Below are positions 16,744-25,475 of a stretch of DNA of 64,000 bases, one piece after another. The notes beneath the pieces are model-generated. The model made no database searches. It was not told where the DNA came from and was given only the letters and a program-made list of their open reading frames with translations. Made by a program: the position numbers and the translations under genes. This DNA comes from Psychroflexus tropicus DSM 15496 (GTDB taxonomy: Bacteria; Bacteroidota; Bacteroidia; Flavobacteriales; Flavobacteriaceae): contig NZ_KB905342.1 of assembly GCF_000378765.1 (NCBI RefSeq), positions 124,001 through 188,000 on the forward strand. Direction: 5' to 3'. Each line of letters opens with the position of its first letter. Positions within the stretch are counted from its first letter, which is position 1.

Positions 16744-17223
16744 TTAGGCTTTTTTGTTTTTCAAAAAAAGAGCAATTACAGCTGAAAAGAAGACTCCTGT
16801 AGCTAAATTATTAAATATAGCCTGACTAACCATGCTGTTCAAATTGTAAATCTGAACCAGTCCTTCACGGGGAATACCCTGCTCAGCTCTCACTTCCACA
16901 ATATTGGATAAAAATTGTGGAGAAATAAATTCAGTCATAAGATAAATCGCAGCAGGTGATAATCCTGCGATTACTGCAGATAAAACCACACCAGAAATAA
17001 AAGCCTTTTGCCAGGTAATTTCACCACCATAGTACTTTTCTCGTTTCTGACGAATAGCAACGATATAAATCAAAGCTTGGGGAACTAATAACCAAAAGGA
17101 AAAAACGGCTTGACTACTTACATGCTCATCGTGATAGCCAAGGAATTTTTCCAGATATACCCAAGCTATACTAATTGCTGTAAAAGCAGTCGCCCATTTC
17201 AGTTCAATTTCAAACTTCTTCAT
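16744..17223 (-). CDS. DUF4199-like four-helix membrane protein
   Basis: A 159-residue inner-membrane protein with four predicted transmembrane helices (about 10-26, 38-56, 77-98 and 133-153). The arrangement, a cytoplasmic basic loop (RQKREKYYGGEITWQKAF) and a long outside loop before the last helix, match DUF4199 proteins, which are common in Bacteroidota and of unknown function. The ATG at 17223 lies 15 bases after the secA stop, so it is probably the last gene of a secA transcript. It is convergent with the beta-barrel gene and touches its stop codon. No function is assigned. Confidence 0.75.
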   Translation of the reverse strand: MKKFEIELKWATAFTAISIAWVYLEKFLGYHDEHVSSQAVFSFWLLVPQALIYIVAIRQKREKYYGGEITWQKAFISGVVLSAVIAGLSPAAIYLMTEFISPQFLSNIVEVRAEQGIPREGLVQIYNLNSMVSQAIFNNLATGVFFSAVIALFLKNKKA

Positions 17224-17238
17224 GATGGGGATAAAATT

Positions 17239-20200
17239 TTACTGGTTTAATAGCACCCACTCTCCCTTATCAATCATAGGAATAGCTTGTTTGTATTTCA
17301 GTGTTTTTTCCTCACCTGTTCCTACATGTTTGATCGTGACTTTATCATTTCTACCTATCTTAGGCTGTTCCCTCACAACAGTCTCTACAACTTGCTGCTG
17401 TTGACTAGCCTGTGCTCCTGCCCTTCTGGATTGAGCTGCACGTTCATCCAGATTCTGGATCTCATCTTTTTGTGTTTTGAGATCTTCTTTTGGTCGACGC
17501 TGCTTCGCTTCTGTAATCTGGTCTGGCTCTCGTTTAGGTAATTCACCTTTAAAGAGGAAGGAAATCACATCCTTATTCACCTCTTCTATCATAAGCTTAA
17601 ATAATTCAAAAGCTTCAAATTTGTATATCAACAACGGGTCCTTTTGCTCATGGACCGCCAATTGTACACTTTGCTTAAGCTCATCCATTTTACGCAAATG
17701 GTTCTTCCAGGCTTCATCTATTATAGCTAGTGAAATATTCTTCTCAAAATCAGTAATTAATTCTTTACCTTCAGTTTCGTAAGCCTTTTTTAAATTGGTG
17801 GCTACCTGAAGAGTTTTTTGGCCATCTGTAAAAGGCACAGCAATACGTTCAAACTTATCTCCCTGCTTTTCGAACACCTGCTTAATAACCGGATAAGCTT
17901 CTTCAGCATTACTGATCATCTTATTTTTGTAGTTCTCGTAAGCTTCTTTATAAACGATACCAGCAATTTTTTGAACCGGCTGCTTATCAAATTCAGCTTT
18001 CGTGACAGGAGAATTCATAGAGAAGAATCGAATCAATTCAAATTCAAAATTCTCAAAATCATTAGCGGCAGCATTGGACGAAGTGATCACCTCTGCTGTA
18101 TCAAATATCATATTGGCAATATCAATTCTTAAGCGCTCACCGTATAGTGCATTATATCTTCGTTTATAAATCACTTCACGCTGAGCGTTCATCACATCAT
18201 CATACTCCAATAGTCGTTTTCTGATACCAAAGTTGTTCTCCTCCACTTTTTTCTGCGCACGCTCTATGGATTTAGAGATCATAGAGTGCTGAATCACTTC
18301 ACCTTCCTCTAGTCCCATTCTATCCATCAGTTTGGCGATTTTTTCACTCCCAAACAGACGCATTAAATTATCCTCTAAAGACACATAGAATTGAGAGCTT
18401 CCTGGATCTCCCTGTCGACCAGCACGACCTCTCAACTGCCTGTCTACTCGTCTGGAATCGTGTCGCTCCGTACCAATAATGGCTAAACCACCTGCATCCT
18501 TTACTTCTTTAGAAAGCTTGATATCTGTACCACGACCTGCCATGTTGGTAGCAATAGTCACTATACCACCCTTACCTGCTTCAGCAACAATATCGGCCTC
18601 GCGCTTGTGTAACTTAGCATTCAGGACATTATGAGGAACAGAACGCAATTTCAGCATTCTACTCAATAATTCAGATATCTCAACAGAGGTTGTACCGATC
18701 AATATTGGTCTGCCTTGGGCTGAAAGTTGAGCCACCTCTTCGATTATGGCGTTATATTTTTCTCTTTTGGTTTTATAAACTTTGTCCTGCTTATCGTCTC
18801 TGGCAATTGGCTTATTGGTAGGGATTTCCATCACATCCAACTTATAGATTTCCCAAAATTCTCCAGCTTCTGTCATCGCTGTACCCGTCATACCGGCCAG
18901 CTTATTGTACATTCTGAAGTAATTTTGAAGAGTTACCGTAGCAAAAGTTTGAGTAGCGTCTTCAATTTTTACACTCTCTTTAGCTTCTATCGCCTGGTGG
19001 AGTCCGTCAGAGTAACGACGACCATCCATAATACGACCTGTTTGTTCATCGACGATTTTAACTTTGTTGTCCATGACCACATACTCCGTATCTTTTTCAA
19101 AAAGCGTATAGGCTTTCAAGAGTTGTCTCAACGTGTGAATGCGCTCACTTTTAACACTAAAATCTCTGTATAATTCTTCTTTCTTCTCCGCTTCCTCTTC
19201 TTTAGATAACCCCTCTTTTTCAATTTGAGCGATTTCCATCCCTATTTCTGGCATCACAAAGAAATCTTTATTGTCTTCACCAGAGAGGTAGTCGATTCCT
19301 TTATCAGTCAAATCGATTTGGTTGCTTTTTTCTTCAATAGTGAAATACAATTCGGCATCCACCTTGTGCATTTCTCTATTGTTATCCTGCATATAATAGT
19401 TTTCAGTTTTTTGAAGGAGTTGCTTCACCCCTTCTTCACTCAAAAACTTAATTAAAGCCTTGTTCTTAGGTAAGCCTCTATAGACTCTCAGCAACTGGAA
19501 TCCACCTTCTTTGGTATCACCTTCTTTGATGAGTTTTTTAGCTTCTGCTAAGACGCCTGTCAAATGCTTACGTTGTACCTCAACAATTTTGGCGACCTGA
19601 GGTTTAAGGTTTTCAAATTCGTGAACATCCCCTTTAGGAACGGGACCAGAAATAATAAGTGGTGTTCTGGCATCATCAATCAATACAGAATCTACCTCAT
19701 CCACAATCGCATAATGATGAGGACGTTGAACTAAATCTCCAGGGGAGTGGCTCATATTATCTCTTAGATAATCGAATCCAAACTCATTATTAGTCCCATA
19801 GGTGATATCTGCGTTATAAGCCTTTCTTCGCTCTGCAGAATTGGGTTTGTAATAGTCAACACAGTCTACACTTAGACCGTGAAATTCAAAAATAGGGGCC
19901 ATCCAGGCACTATCTCGTTTGGCCAGGTAATCATTGACCGTTACCAGGTGTACGCCCTGACCGCTTAAAGCATTCAAATAAACCGGAAGGGTGGCTACCA
20001 GAGTTTTTCCTTCACCGGTTTGCATCTCTGCAATTTTACCCTGGTGCATGGCAATACCACCAATCAACTGGACGTCATAATGAATCATGTCCCAGGTCAC
20101 TGGTTTTCCAGCGGCATCCCAGGAATTGTTCCAAATGGCTTTTTCACCTTCGAGGTTCACATAATCTTTAGCAGCAGAAAGTGTTCTGTCAAACTCTGTG

Positions 20201-20598
20201 GCTTCTACCTCAAGGGTAGTATTGTGGAAAAAGCGCTTGGCAGTTTCTTTAACGGTAGCGAAAGCTTCAGGAAGAATTTCGTTTAAGACTCCTTCAGTGG
20301 TTTCGTAAATTTTATCGTTTAGTTCGTCTATTTCAGCGTAGAAATTCTCTTTAACATCGATATCTACCTCGGCCTCAGCTTTTTCTTTAAGCTCATCTAT
20401 CTGAGACTGAAGTTCTGCTGTAGCTTCTTTGATCTGGTTTTTAAAACGAGTAGTGTTCTGGCGAAGTTCATCTATACTTTGAGCTTCAAATTGACTTTCG
20501 AAGCTTTTTATTTGGTCTACAATCGGCATGATGGCTTTAAGATCTTTCTTGGTCTTATCGCCTACAAATACTTTTAAAACGGAATCTAAAACACCCAT
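17239..20598 (-). CDS. secA: preprotein translocase ATPase SecA
   Basis: A 1119-residue motor protein driving preproteins through SecYEG. It has the DEAD-type motifs: Walker A (M-Q-T-G-E-G-K-T-L), the D-E-V-D-S-V-L-I-D-D-A-R-T-P segment, N-M-A-G-R-G-T-D-I-K-L and the R-G-R-A-G-R-Q-G-D-P-G-S-S arginine-finger region. A roughly 140-residue acidic insertion within the first nucleotide-binding domain (about residues 335-475) and overall length near 1100 are typical of Bacteroidota SecA. The C-terminus lacks the cysteine zinc-binding SEC-C motif and ends K-Y-K-Q-A-I-P-M-I-D-K-G-E-W. A perfect -7 element (TACCTTTG) lies 26 bases upstream of the ATG. The DUF2795 gene is upstream but has its own promoter and terminator. 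Confidence 0.97.
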   Translation of the reverse strand: MGVLDSVLKVFVGDKTKKDLKAIMPIVDQIKSFESQFEAQSIDELRQNTTRFKNQIKEATAELQSQIDELKEKAEAEVDIDVKENFYAEIDELNDKIYETTEGVLNEILPEAFATVKETAKRFFHNTTLEVEATEFDRTLSAAKDYVNLEGEKAIWNNSWDAAGKPVTWDMIHYDVQLIGGIAMHQGKIAEMQTGEGKTLVATLPVYLNALSGQGVHLVTVNDYLAKRDSAWMAPIFEFHGLSVDCVDYYKPNSAERRKAYNADITYGTNNEFGFDYLRDNMSHSPGDLVQRPHHYAIVDEVDSVLIDDARTPLIISGPVPKGDVHEFENLKPQVAKIVEVQRKHLTGVLAEAKKLIKEGDTKEGGFQLLRVYRGLPKNKALIKFLSEEGVKQLLQKTENYYMQDNNREMHKVDAELYFTIEEKSNQIDLTDKGIDYLSGEDNKDFFVMPEIGMEIAQIEKEGLSKEEEAEKKEELYRDFSVKSERIHTLRQLLKAYTLFEKDTEYVVMDNKVKIVDEQTGRIMDGRRYSDGLHQAIEAKESVKIEDATQTFATVTLQNYFRMYNKLAGMTGTAMTEAGEFWEIYKLDVMEIPTNKPIARDDKQDKVYKTKREKYNAIIEEVAQLSAQGRPILIGTTSVEISELLSRMLKLRSVPHNVLNAKLHKREADIVAEAGKGGIVTIATNMAGRGTDIKLSKEVKDAGGLAIIGTERHDSRRVDRQLRGRAGRQGDPGSSQFYVSLEDNLMRLFGSEKIAKLMDRMGLEEGEVIQHSMISKSIERAQKKVEENNFGIRKRLLEYDDVMNAQREVIYKRRYNALYGERLRIDIANMIFDTAEVITSSNAAANDFENFEFELIRFFSMNSPVTKAEFDKQPVQKIAGIVYKEAYENYKNKMISNAEEAYPVIKQVFEKQGDKFERIAVPFTDGQKTLQVATNLKKAYETEGKELITDFEKNISLAIIDEAWKNHLRKMDELKQSVQLAVHEQKDPLLIYKFEAFELFKLMIEEVNKDVISFLFKGELPKREPDQITEAKQRRPKEDLKTQKDEIQNLDERAAQSRRAGAQASQQQQVVETVVREQPKIGRNDKVTIKHVGTGEEKTLKYKQAIPMIDKGEWVLLNQ

Positions 20599-20623
20599 AA
20601 GTGGCTTTATTAATTTAGTGAAT

Positions 20624-20631
20624 CAAAGGTA
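20624..20631 (-). promoter_or_regulatory. -7 promoter element for secA
   Basis: The minus strand reads TACCTTTG, matching TAnnTTTG, 26 bases before the secA ATG and just after the DUF2795 terminator. No -33 TTG is recognisable. Confidence 0.55.
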
Positions 20632-20662
20632 ACGAAAAAAAAAAGTCTCTTTACGAGACTTT
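20631..20662 (-). terminator. terminator of the DUF2795 gene
   Basis: The 8-bp stem AAAGTCTC/GAGACTTT (20642-20649 with 20655-20662) has a 5-base loop. On the minus strand it is followed by about ten T residues, then by the secA promoter. Confidence 0.85.
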
Positions 20663-20689
20663 CAGTGTGATTTTAGGGAAGGCAGTACG

Positions 20690-20911
20690 TTAGTATTCAT
20701 CTTCGTTCCATAAATAATCGTCATCTGTTGGATAATCTGGCCAGATTTCCTCTATAGAATCATAAGTATCTCCTTCATCTTCTATGGATTGTAAGTTTTC
20801 CACAACCTCTAATGGCGCACCAGTCCGTATTGCATAATCTATCAATTCATCTTTGGTGGCAGGCCAAGGCGCATCACTCAAGTAAGAGGCAAGTTCTAAA
20901 GTCCAATACAT
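20690..20911 (-). CDS. DUF2795 family small acidic protein
   Basis: A 73-residue, strongly acidic protein (MYWTLELASYLSDAPWPATK, then an acidic tail rich in Asp, Glu and Tyr). The first 50 residues fit DUF2795, a small helical domain: L-A-S-Y-L, W-P-A-T-K-D-E-L-I-D-Y-A and A-P-L-E-V-V-E-N-L. Function is unknown. It is conserved beside secA in flavobacterial genomes as far as I recall, but has its own textbook promoter and terminator here, so the link may be positional only. The product should be cytoplasmic. Confidence 0.8.
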   Translation of the reverse strand: MYWTLELASYLSDAPWPATKDELIDYAIRTGAPLEVVENLQSIEDEGDTYDSIEEIWPDYPTDDDYLWNEDEY

Positions 20912-20934
20912 TGTAAGGAAATTTTAATTTTTGC

Positions 20935-20964
20935 AAATGTAATTTTTTTCACATAACAGTCAAC
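20935..20964 (-). promoter_or_regulatory. complete promoter of the DUF2795 gene
   Basis: On the minus strand a TTG (-33, 20964-20962) is followed after 19 bases by TACATTTG (-7, 20942-20935). This is a textbook Bacteroidota promoter, about 24 bases before the ATG. Confidence 0.75.
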
Positions 20965-21049
20965 ATTTTTATGCATTATTTGACTGTAAAATTTTGCTAA
21001 GGCACTGATTTCAAATTTACTGGTTAAAGGATATTAACAGTTTACCCTC

Positions 21050-21103
21050 GAGTCGTGAGTCGTGAGTCGTGAGTCGTGAGTCGTGAGTCGTGAGTCGTGA
21101 GTC
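21050..21103. repeat. 7-bp tandem repeat GAGTCGT, 7.7 copies
   Basis: Seven perfect GAGTCGT units plus a partial GAGTC. The same heptamer recurs in a 3.5-copy array at 25026-25050 and, degenerate, near 24915-24950. No spacers are present, so it is not CRISPR. Confidence 0.95.
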
Positions 21104-21218
21104 AAAAATTAAATGTCTTGAGATTAATCGGCAAGTTAAAGGCACTTTTAATATCAAAATCGAATTTGTTATTTTTAATTTCTGGAACTCACTTCTTCGT
21201 AACTCTAAAACTCTCCAA

Positions 21219-21779
21219 CTACTTGCTGGTATCTGGAATCCACTTCACTTCATCTGCATTTTTCTGCTTGGCAACACTCCTTGCTAAAACAAACAAATAA
21301 TCCGACAGCCTGTTTAAATACTTCAAAACCCTATCATCGAAAGGTTCCAGATTAAAAAGCGCTGCACAGATACGCTCAGCTCTTCGGCAAACCGTTCTGG
21401 AAACATGGCAGTGCGATACTGCTACATGTCCACCAGGAAGCACAAAGTGTGTCATAGGAGGTAATTCTTCGTTCATCCTATCTATTTCATCCTCTAGGAA
21501 TTGGATATCCTCATCTTTTAGTTTTGGAACCTTAGCATCGTTAGAAGCTTTGGCTGGATCTGAAGCTAAAATAGCTCCAACGGTAAATAATTTCTCCTGG
21601 ATTACAACTAAGCCAGCTTTTGATTTCTCATCAAGATCCTGATCCCTAACCAAACCCAAATTAGCATTGAGCTCATCTACGGTTCCATAACTGTCAATTC
21701 TAATATTATGCTTTGCAACGCGCTTTCCTCCAAAGAGTGAAGTTGTGCCTTTATCGCCGGTTTTGGTGTATATTTTCAT
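21219..21779 (-). CDS. PduO-type ATP:cob(I)alamin adenosyltransferase
   Basis: A 186-residue enzyme that transfers the adenosyl group of ATP to cob(I)alamin to make coenzyme B12. It has the PduO-family ATP-binding N-terminus (MKIYTKTGDKGTTSLFGG), the S-Y-G-T-V-D-E-L-N-A motif and the C-terminal R-A-E-R and Y-L-N-R-L-S-D-Y-L-F blocks. It is a soluble five-helix bundle forming trimers. I prefer the ATG at 21779 over an in-frame TTG at 21797, because the family start is MKIYT and because the TTG lies inside the -7 element. It is a single gene flanked by tandem-repeat arrays; no cobalamin-dependent enzyme or riboswitch is visible nearby. Confidence 0.92.
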   Translation of the reverse strand: MKIYTKTGDKGTTSLFGGKRVAKHNIRIDSYGTVDELNANLGLVRDQDLDEKSKAGLVVIQEKLFTVGAILASDPAKASNDAKVPKLKDEDIQFLEDEIDRMNEELPPMTHFVLPGGHVAVSHCHVSRTVCRRAERICAALFNLEPFDDRVLKYLNRLSDYLFVLARSVAKQKNADEVKWIPDTSK

Positions 21780-21794
21780 TTTTATACTTTTTGC

Positions 21795-21802
21795 CAAATA
21801 TA
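21795..21802 (-). promoter_or_regulatory. -7 promoter element for the adenosyltransferase
   Basis: The minus strand reads TATATTTG, a perfect -7 match, 16 bases before the ATG at 21779. Its position excludes the upstream TTG start. Confidence 0.55.
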
Positions 21803-21862
21803 ATCATATCGCAATGAAGTGAATGATTCTAAATGATGGGAGTTTTTGAGTAAATTGTGTAT

Positions 21863-21930
21863 GGTCTACTGGTCTACTGGTCTACTGGTCTACTGGTCTA
21901 CTGGTCTACTGGTCTACTGGTCTACTGGTC
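21863..21930. repeat. 8-bp tandem repeat GGTCTACT, 8.5 copies
   Basis: A perfect head-to-tail octamer array, ending 69 bases before the four-helix-bundle gene. It differs by one base from the GGTCAACT array on the other side of that gene. Confidence 0.95.
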
Positions 21931-21999
21931 AAAAAATTAAATTTTCCAGAATAAGTACACAAGTTTAAAGCATTTTGAATTTCAAAAAAACATAGAGCT

Positions 22000-22359
22000 A
22001 TGAAAACACACAAAGATTTAAAAGTTTGGAAAGAGTCAATTGATTTTGTTACAGAACTATATAAGAAGACTAATAAATTTCCGAAAACAGAACAATATGG
22101 GCTAACGAGTCAGATAAGAAGAGCTGCGGTGTCGGTTCCTTCAAATATTGCTGAAGGCTTTGCCAGAAAAGGCCTTAAAGAAAAAATTAGATTTATGTAT
22201 ATCGCTTTAGGGAGCAATAGTGAGGTGGAGACTCAACTTATCATTGCTAACAACTTAGAATATTTATATAATGAACAATTTCAATATTTAGAAAAACAAA
22301 ATCAATTATTAGGCAAACGTCTTATAAATCTTATTCGTTATTTTGAAGAGAAGGTATAG
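22000..22359 (+). CDS. four-helix bundle protein (S23/IVP family)
   Basis: A 119-residue, all-helical protein of the TIGR02436/S23 family, first known from intervening sequences in 23S rRNA genes. The signature is D-L-K-V-W-K-E-S-I-D-F, then S-Q-I-R-R-A-A-V-S-V-P-S-N-I-A-E-G-F-A-R, then L-G-S-N-S-E-V-E-T-Q-L. The related Avd proteins serve diversity-generating retroelements, but no reverse transcriptase is near. The biochemical role is unknown. The gene sits between two octamer arrays: GGTCTACT ends 69 bases upstream and GGTCAACT begins one base after the stop. A second, damaged copy lies at 28417-28748 in degenerate relatives of these repeats, suggesting that gene and repeats travel or evolve together. 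Confidence 0.9.
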   Translation: MKTHKDLKVWKESIDFVTELYKKTNKFPKTEQYGLTSQIRRAAVSVPSNIAEGFARKGLKEKIRFMYIALGSNSEVETQLIIANNLEYLYNEQFQYLEKQNQLLGKRLINLIRYFEEKV

Positions 22360-22360
22360 A

Positions 22361-22458
22361 AACTGGTCAACTGGTCAACTGGTCAACTGGTCAACTGGTC
22401 AACTGGTCAACTGGTCAACTGGTCAACTGGTCAACTGGTCAACTGGTCAACTGGTCAA
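22361..22458. repeat. 8-bp tandem repeat GGTCAACT, about 12 copies
   Basis: A perfect array of about 98 bases starting directly after the stop codon of the four-helix-bundle gene. The complete identity of the units indicates recent expansion or active homogenisation. Confidence 0.95.
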
Positions 22459-22521
22459 AATTTAAAATTCTAGATATTAAGAAACAAATTATAGGCTAAA
22501 AACTATGAGCCGTCAAGTCAG

Positions 22522-24789
22522 TCAAAACTCCTGCCTGGCTTCTTCGTAATAAGCTTTGAATAACTCGAGAAGAGAAATTGAAGTCTTGGTTAGTGTTTTG
22601 GTTTCCAGTAAAATTCCAAAGTAAAGTTTAGAGTTTTTAGGACTGTTTTCGGTCTCTCGTATTCTTTCAATTTGCTTTTGCAACAATTCAGAGATCTTAC
22701 TTAATACTTTTCGCTCATTCTTGATCAGGGTTTCAATACTATCAAACTCAGAAGATTGAAACGCCTTCACTAATTCACTATAAACTTCATCCAGATCCTG
22801 CTGCACACTCTTCAAGTCCCGAATTTGATTAAATTTCAGGTTCTTGTGATTATTACTTACGTGCGTATGGCTACTTCTGGTAATATAAGCAAGAGATTGA
22901 ACCATATCCTGAAGATAATCGAGCGTCAATACATAGAATTTAGAAGCCTCTACGTTGGTGTCTTCCAAAGATTTGATGTAGTAAAAGATATTATCTTTCA
23001 ATTCATTGATAGTGGTTTCCAGCTCTTCCTGACTTTTCAAACTACGTTTGAGTCTACTTAAATCGTGATAGCCCAAATTATTGATGACATCAAGAAAAAG
23101 ATGATTCACACCAGATATAATTTTCACAATATTATCAGAAGATTCTTTAGTAATTTCATTGATGGTAATAATATCGGTTTTGTTGAATTTTTTATGTTGG
23201 CGTTCAAGTTTTACGCGTTTGGAATGTCGGAATCCACTGCGTATGATAGAAAACAAAGTAAGGATAAGTAATCCGCCAATAGCATAAAAAGATCCAAACC
23301 AAATGATAAGTGACAATAACCCAGCTGCGGTAAAAGCGATAGCTGCTGTGGCTATCCAACTTCCTAGGACATTAAAAACACCAGACACTCGATACACTGC
23401 ACTTTCTCTTCCCCAGGCTCTATCGCCAAAGGAAGTCCCCATTGCCACCATAAAGGTGACATAAGTGGTAGACAAGGGTAAGGTATAGCTGGTAGCTAAT
23501 GAAATCAAAATACTGGCTAAAACTAAGTTGACCGATGCTCTAAGCAAATCAAAGGCAGGTTTCGCTACCCCTTTTTTATATTCAAAGGCTTTCTCAGGAG
23601 AGCTAAATCGACTATTGATTTTATTTTGAATAGGTTCTGAAAGGACTTGAGAAAAAGTCTGACCAACAAAAACAGAATACCGTACCACAGTTCTGGATAG
23701 AGCATTAGGCTTAAAGCGTTCCTGACCTTCACCCTGGCGACCCAAATTGACACCAGTTTGAACAACGTACCTGGCCTTACTGGAGAACCAAAGGGTTATG
23801 ACCATGATTGCCCCAGCAGTGACGAGCAAATAAACCGGGGTTTTTACCTCCCCTGAAAGTCCATCCATTAAAAAATCATTAGGCAGAACTCCAGAGGCTA
23901 AAAAGGCTTCTTGCCAAAGAAGAAAGGATTGCCAGGCGGCAATACTTACGCCTATAAAATTGACCAAATCATTTCCCGCAAAAGCCAAGGCGAGGGCAAA
24001 AGTTCCAATAACCACGATGACTTTTAAGATATGGCAACGAAAGACCTGGATGAGTAATTGAGAAATCAGGGTCCAGAACAAAAAGCTCAAGCCAATGATC
24101 CAAAGTTTGTTTTCTAAAACTTGCTCAATAAAATTTTCATTAAGAAAAGTAATGGAATTGGTTCCTTTCAGTAAAATGAAATAGGTGATGGCAGTAAGTG
24201 ATACTCCTCCATATAAGCTTCCGATGTAATTGAGTTTTTTCTTATAATCAAAAGAAAAAATAAGCCTGGAGATAAATTGTACAATCGCCCCAACGGCAAA
24301 GGCTATAAAAACTGAAACTAAGATGCCGAGACTGATTTCTGAGGCTTTCTGAACGTTGATGTATTGTTCTAAATTAGCAAAGCCAGCGCCGGTTTCATTT
24401 AACTTTAAAAGCGATATCACCACTGCTGCTCCAAGCAATTCAAAAACCACAGACACCGTTGTAGAGGTAGGGATACCCAGAGAATTAAAAAAGTCCAAGA
24501 GAAGGATATCGGTAATGAGTACAGCCAAAAATATGATGATGATTTCATCAAAAAAGAAAAGGCCTGGATTGAAGATTCCTTTTCTGGCCACTTCCATCAA
24601 ACCGGAAGAAAACACAGCACCAGCTAAGATACCAAGTCCAGCGACCACCAATATAGTACGCATTGGAACTGCTTTAGAGCCTATTGCTGAATTCAAAAAA
24701 TTCACTGCATCATTACTCACTCCCACTACCAAATCAGCAATAGCGAGAAGAAATAAAATTACAATAAGGAAAATATAAAGCGTTTCCAT
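22522..24789 (-). CDS. PiT-family inorganic phosphate transporter with PhoU-like tail
   Basis: A 755-residue inner-membrane transporter. Both halves of the PiT repeat are visible: G-V-S-N-D-A-V-N-F-L-N near the N-terminus and A-F-A-G-N-D-L-V-N-F-I-G in the middle, within ten or more hydrophobic helices. The last roughly 220 residues are soluble, helical and charged, resembling the PhoU/DUF47 proteins that normally partner Pit transporters. Transport of phosphate coupled to H+ or Na+ is expected. An in-frame GTG at 24816 exists, but the ATG at 24789 (METLYIFLIVILF) starts directly at the first helix. It is monocistronic, converging on the GGTCAACT array. Confidence 0.9.
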   Translation of the reverse strand: METLYIFLIVILFLLAIADLVVGVSNDAVNFLNSAIGSKAVPMRTILVVAGLGILAGAVFSSGLMEVARKGIFNPGLFFFDEIIIIFLAVLITDILLLDFFNSLGIPTSTTVSVVFELLGAAVVISLLKLNETGAGFANLEQYINVQKASEISLGILVSVFIAFAVGAIVQFISRLIFSFDYKKKLNYIGSLYGGVSLTAITYFILLKGTNSITFLNENFIEQVLENKLWIIGLSFLFWTLISQLLIQVFRCHILKVIVVIGTFALALAFAGNDLVNFIGVSIAAWQSFLLWQEAFLASGVLPNDFLMDGLSGEVKTPVYLLVTAGAIMVITLWFSSKARYVVQTGVNLGRQGEGQERFKPNALSRTVVRYSVFVGQTFSQVLSEPIQNKINSRFSSPEKAFEYKKGVAKPAFDLLRASVNLVLASILISLATSYTLPLSTTYVTFMVAMGTSFGDRAWGRESAVYRVSGVFNVLGSWIATAAIAFTAAGLLSLIIWFGSFYAIGGLLILTLFSIIRSGFRHSKRVKLERQHKKFNKTDIITINEITKESSDNIVKIISGVNHLFLDVINNLGYHDLSRLKRSLKSQEELETTINELKDNIFYYIKSLEDTNVEASKFYVLTLDYLQDMVQSLAYITRSSHTHVSNNHKNLKFNQIRDLKSVQQDLDEVYSELVKAFQSSEFDSIETLIKNERKVLSKISELLQKQIERIRETENSPKNSKLYFGILLETKTLTKTSISLLELFKAYYEEARQEF

Positions 24790-25025
24790 CCAGAAAAAAT
24801 CAAGCGCAAAAATCACACATTCTTAGCTTATGATGAAAGGTCTATTGTTATCAAATGATTAAGTTAGTTGTCTGTTATCAGTCACTTATTGTCGGTCATC
24901 TGTTAACAGTTTTTCGAGTAGTCGTTTATTCGGATAGTCGAGGAGTCTTAAGGCTTTCTTATGTCTTCTTGAGTGCTTTTATGTAGTAAAACAGAATGAA
25001 AAAGTATCGAGAGGTGGTTTGTTGT

Positions 25026-25050
25026 GAGTCGTGAGTCGTGAGTCGTGAGT
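25026..25050. repeat. 7-bp tandem repeat GAGTCGT, 3.5 copies
   Basis: The unit and phase are the same as in the array at 21050-21103, about 4 kb away. Confidence 0.9.
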
Positions 25051-25127
25051 TGAAAATAAAAATTTGAAATGACAAGACTAAGGCAAAGTAAAATTGACCA
25101 AAGACAGGGCAGGGGTCAAAAATTTAA

Positions 25128-25284
25128 TGTCATTCTGAAGGAGCCTTTTCGGCGACTGAAGAATCCCTCCTGTCGAAAAGTATAGAGACTCCTTGCCTTT
25201 ATCAGAGAAACCTGCCTGCCAAAGGCACGACAAGAAGGCGCAGTCAGGCTCGTTGAAGCTAAAAACTTCTCTGTTGGAATGACA
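25128..25284. repeat. 157-bp element with 8-bp terminal inverted repeats
   Basis: It starts TGTCATTC and ends GAATGACA. Its left 92 bases recur in diverged form at 25294-25385; both contain GAAGAATC, C-T-C-C-T-G-T-C-G-A-A-A and a T-T-T-A-T-A/C-A-G-A stretch. It is similar in style to small palindromic repeats widespread in Bacteroidota spacers. Confidence 0.5.
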
Positions 25285-25420
25285 AGTACCTACTGCCATT
25301 CTAGAAAAAGCGCAGCGGAATGAAGAATCTCTCCTGTCGAAAACACAAAGACCAATTGCATTTATAGAAATACACAAGTCTGCCGTTACTCGGGCTTAAG
25401 GAACCTAAAGCTGAGCCAAT

Positions 25421-25452
25421 AAAAAACTCCGAAAGATTACTCTTTCGGAGTT
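25421..25452 (-). terminator. terminator of the OmpA-family gene
   Basis: The stem ACTCCGAAAGA/TCTTTCGGAGT (25426-25436 with 25441-25451) has a 4-base loop. It is followed on the minus strand by six T residues. Confidence 0.9.
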
Positions 25453-25475
25453 GATATAAGTTTTTATCCAGAAGT

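Larger units (their letters stand above)
20912..21218. other. spacer holding a promoter and a 7-bp array
   Basis: This 307-base spacer lies between the DUF2795 and cobalamin adenosyltransferase genes. It holds the DUF2795 promoter (20935-20964) and the GAGTCGT array (21050-21103). Nothing else is recognised. Confidence 0.6.
24790..25475. repeat. repeat-rich spacer between pit and the OmpA-family gene
   Basis: This 686-base gene-free stretch holds degenerate AGTCGT-like motifs (24905-24955), a 3.5-copy GAGTCGT array (25026-25050), a pair of related 92-base units (25129-25220 and 25294-25385) and the terminator of the OmpA-family gene. The region 25128-25284 is bounded by TGTCATTC and its reverse complement GAATGACA, like a small non-autonomous element. 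Confidence 0.65.

Noticed and set aside
17477-19455. Plus-strand ORFs of 76-148 codons inside secA
   Set aside because: They are antisense to a certain gene and show no recognisable domain or start signals.
21863-22458. Possible CRISPR arrays
   Set aside because: The units are contiguous 8-bp repeats without spacers and no cas gene is present.
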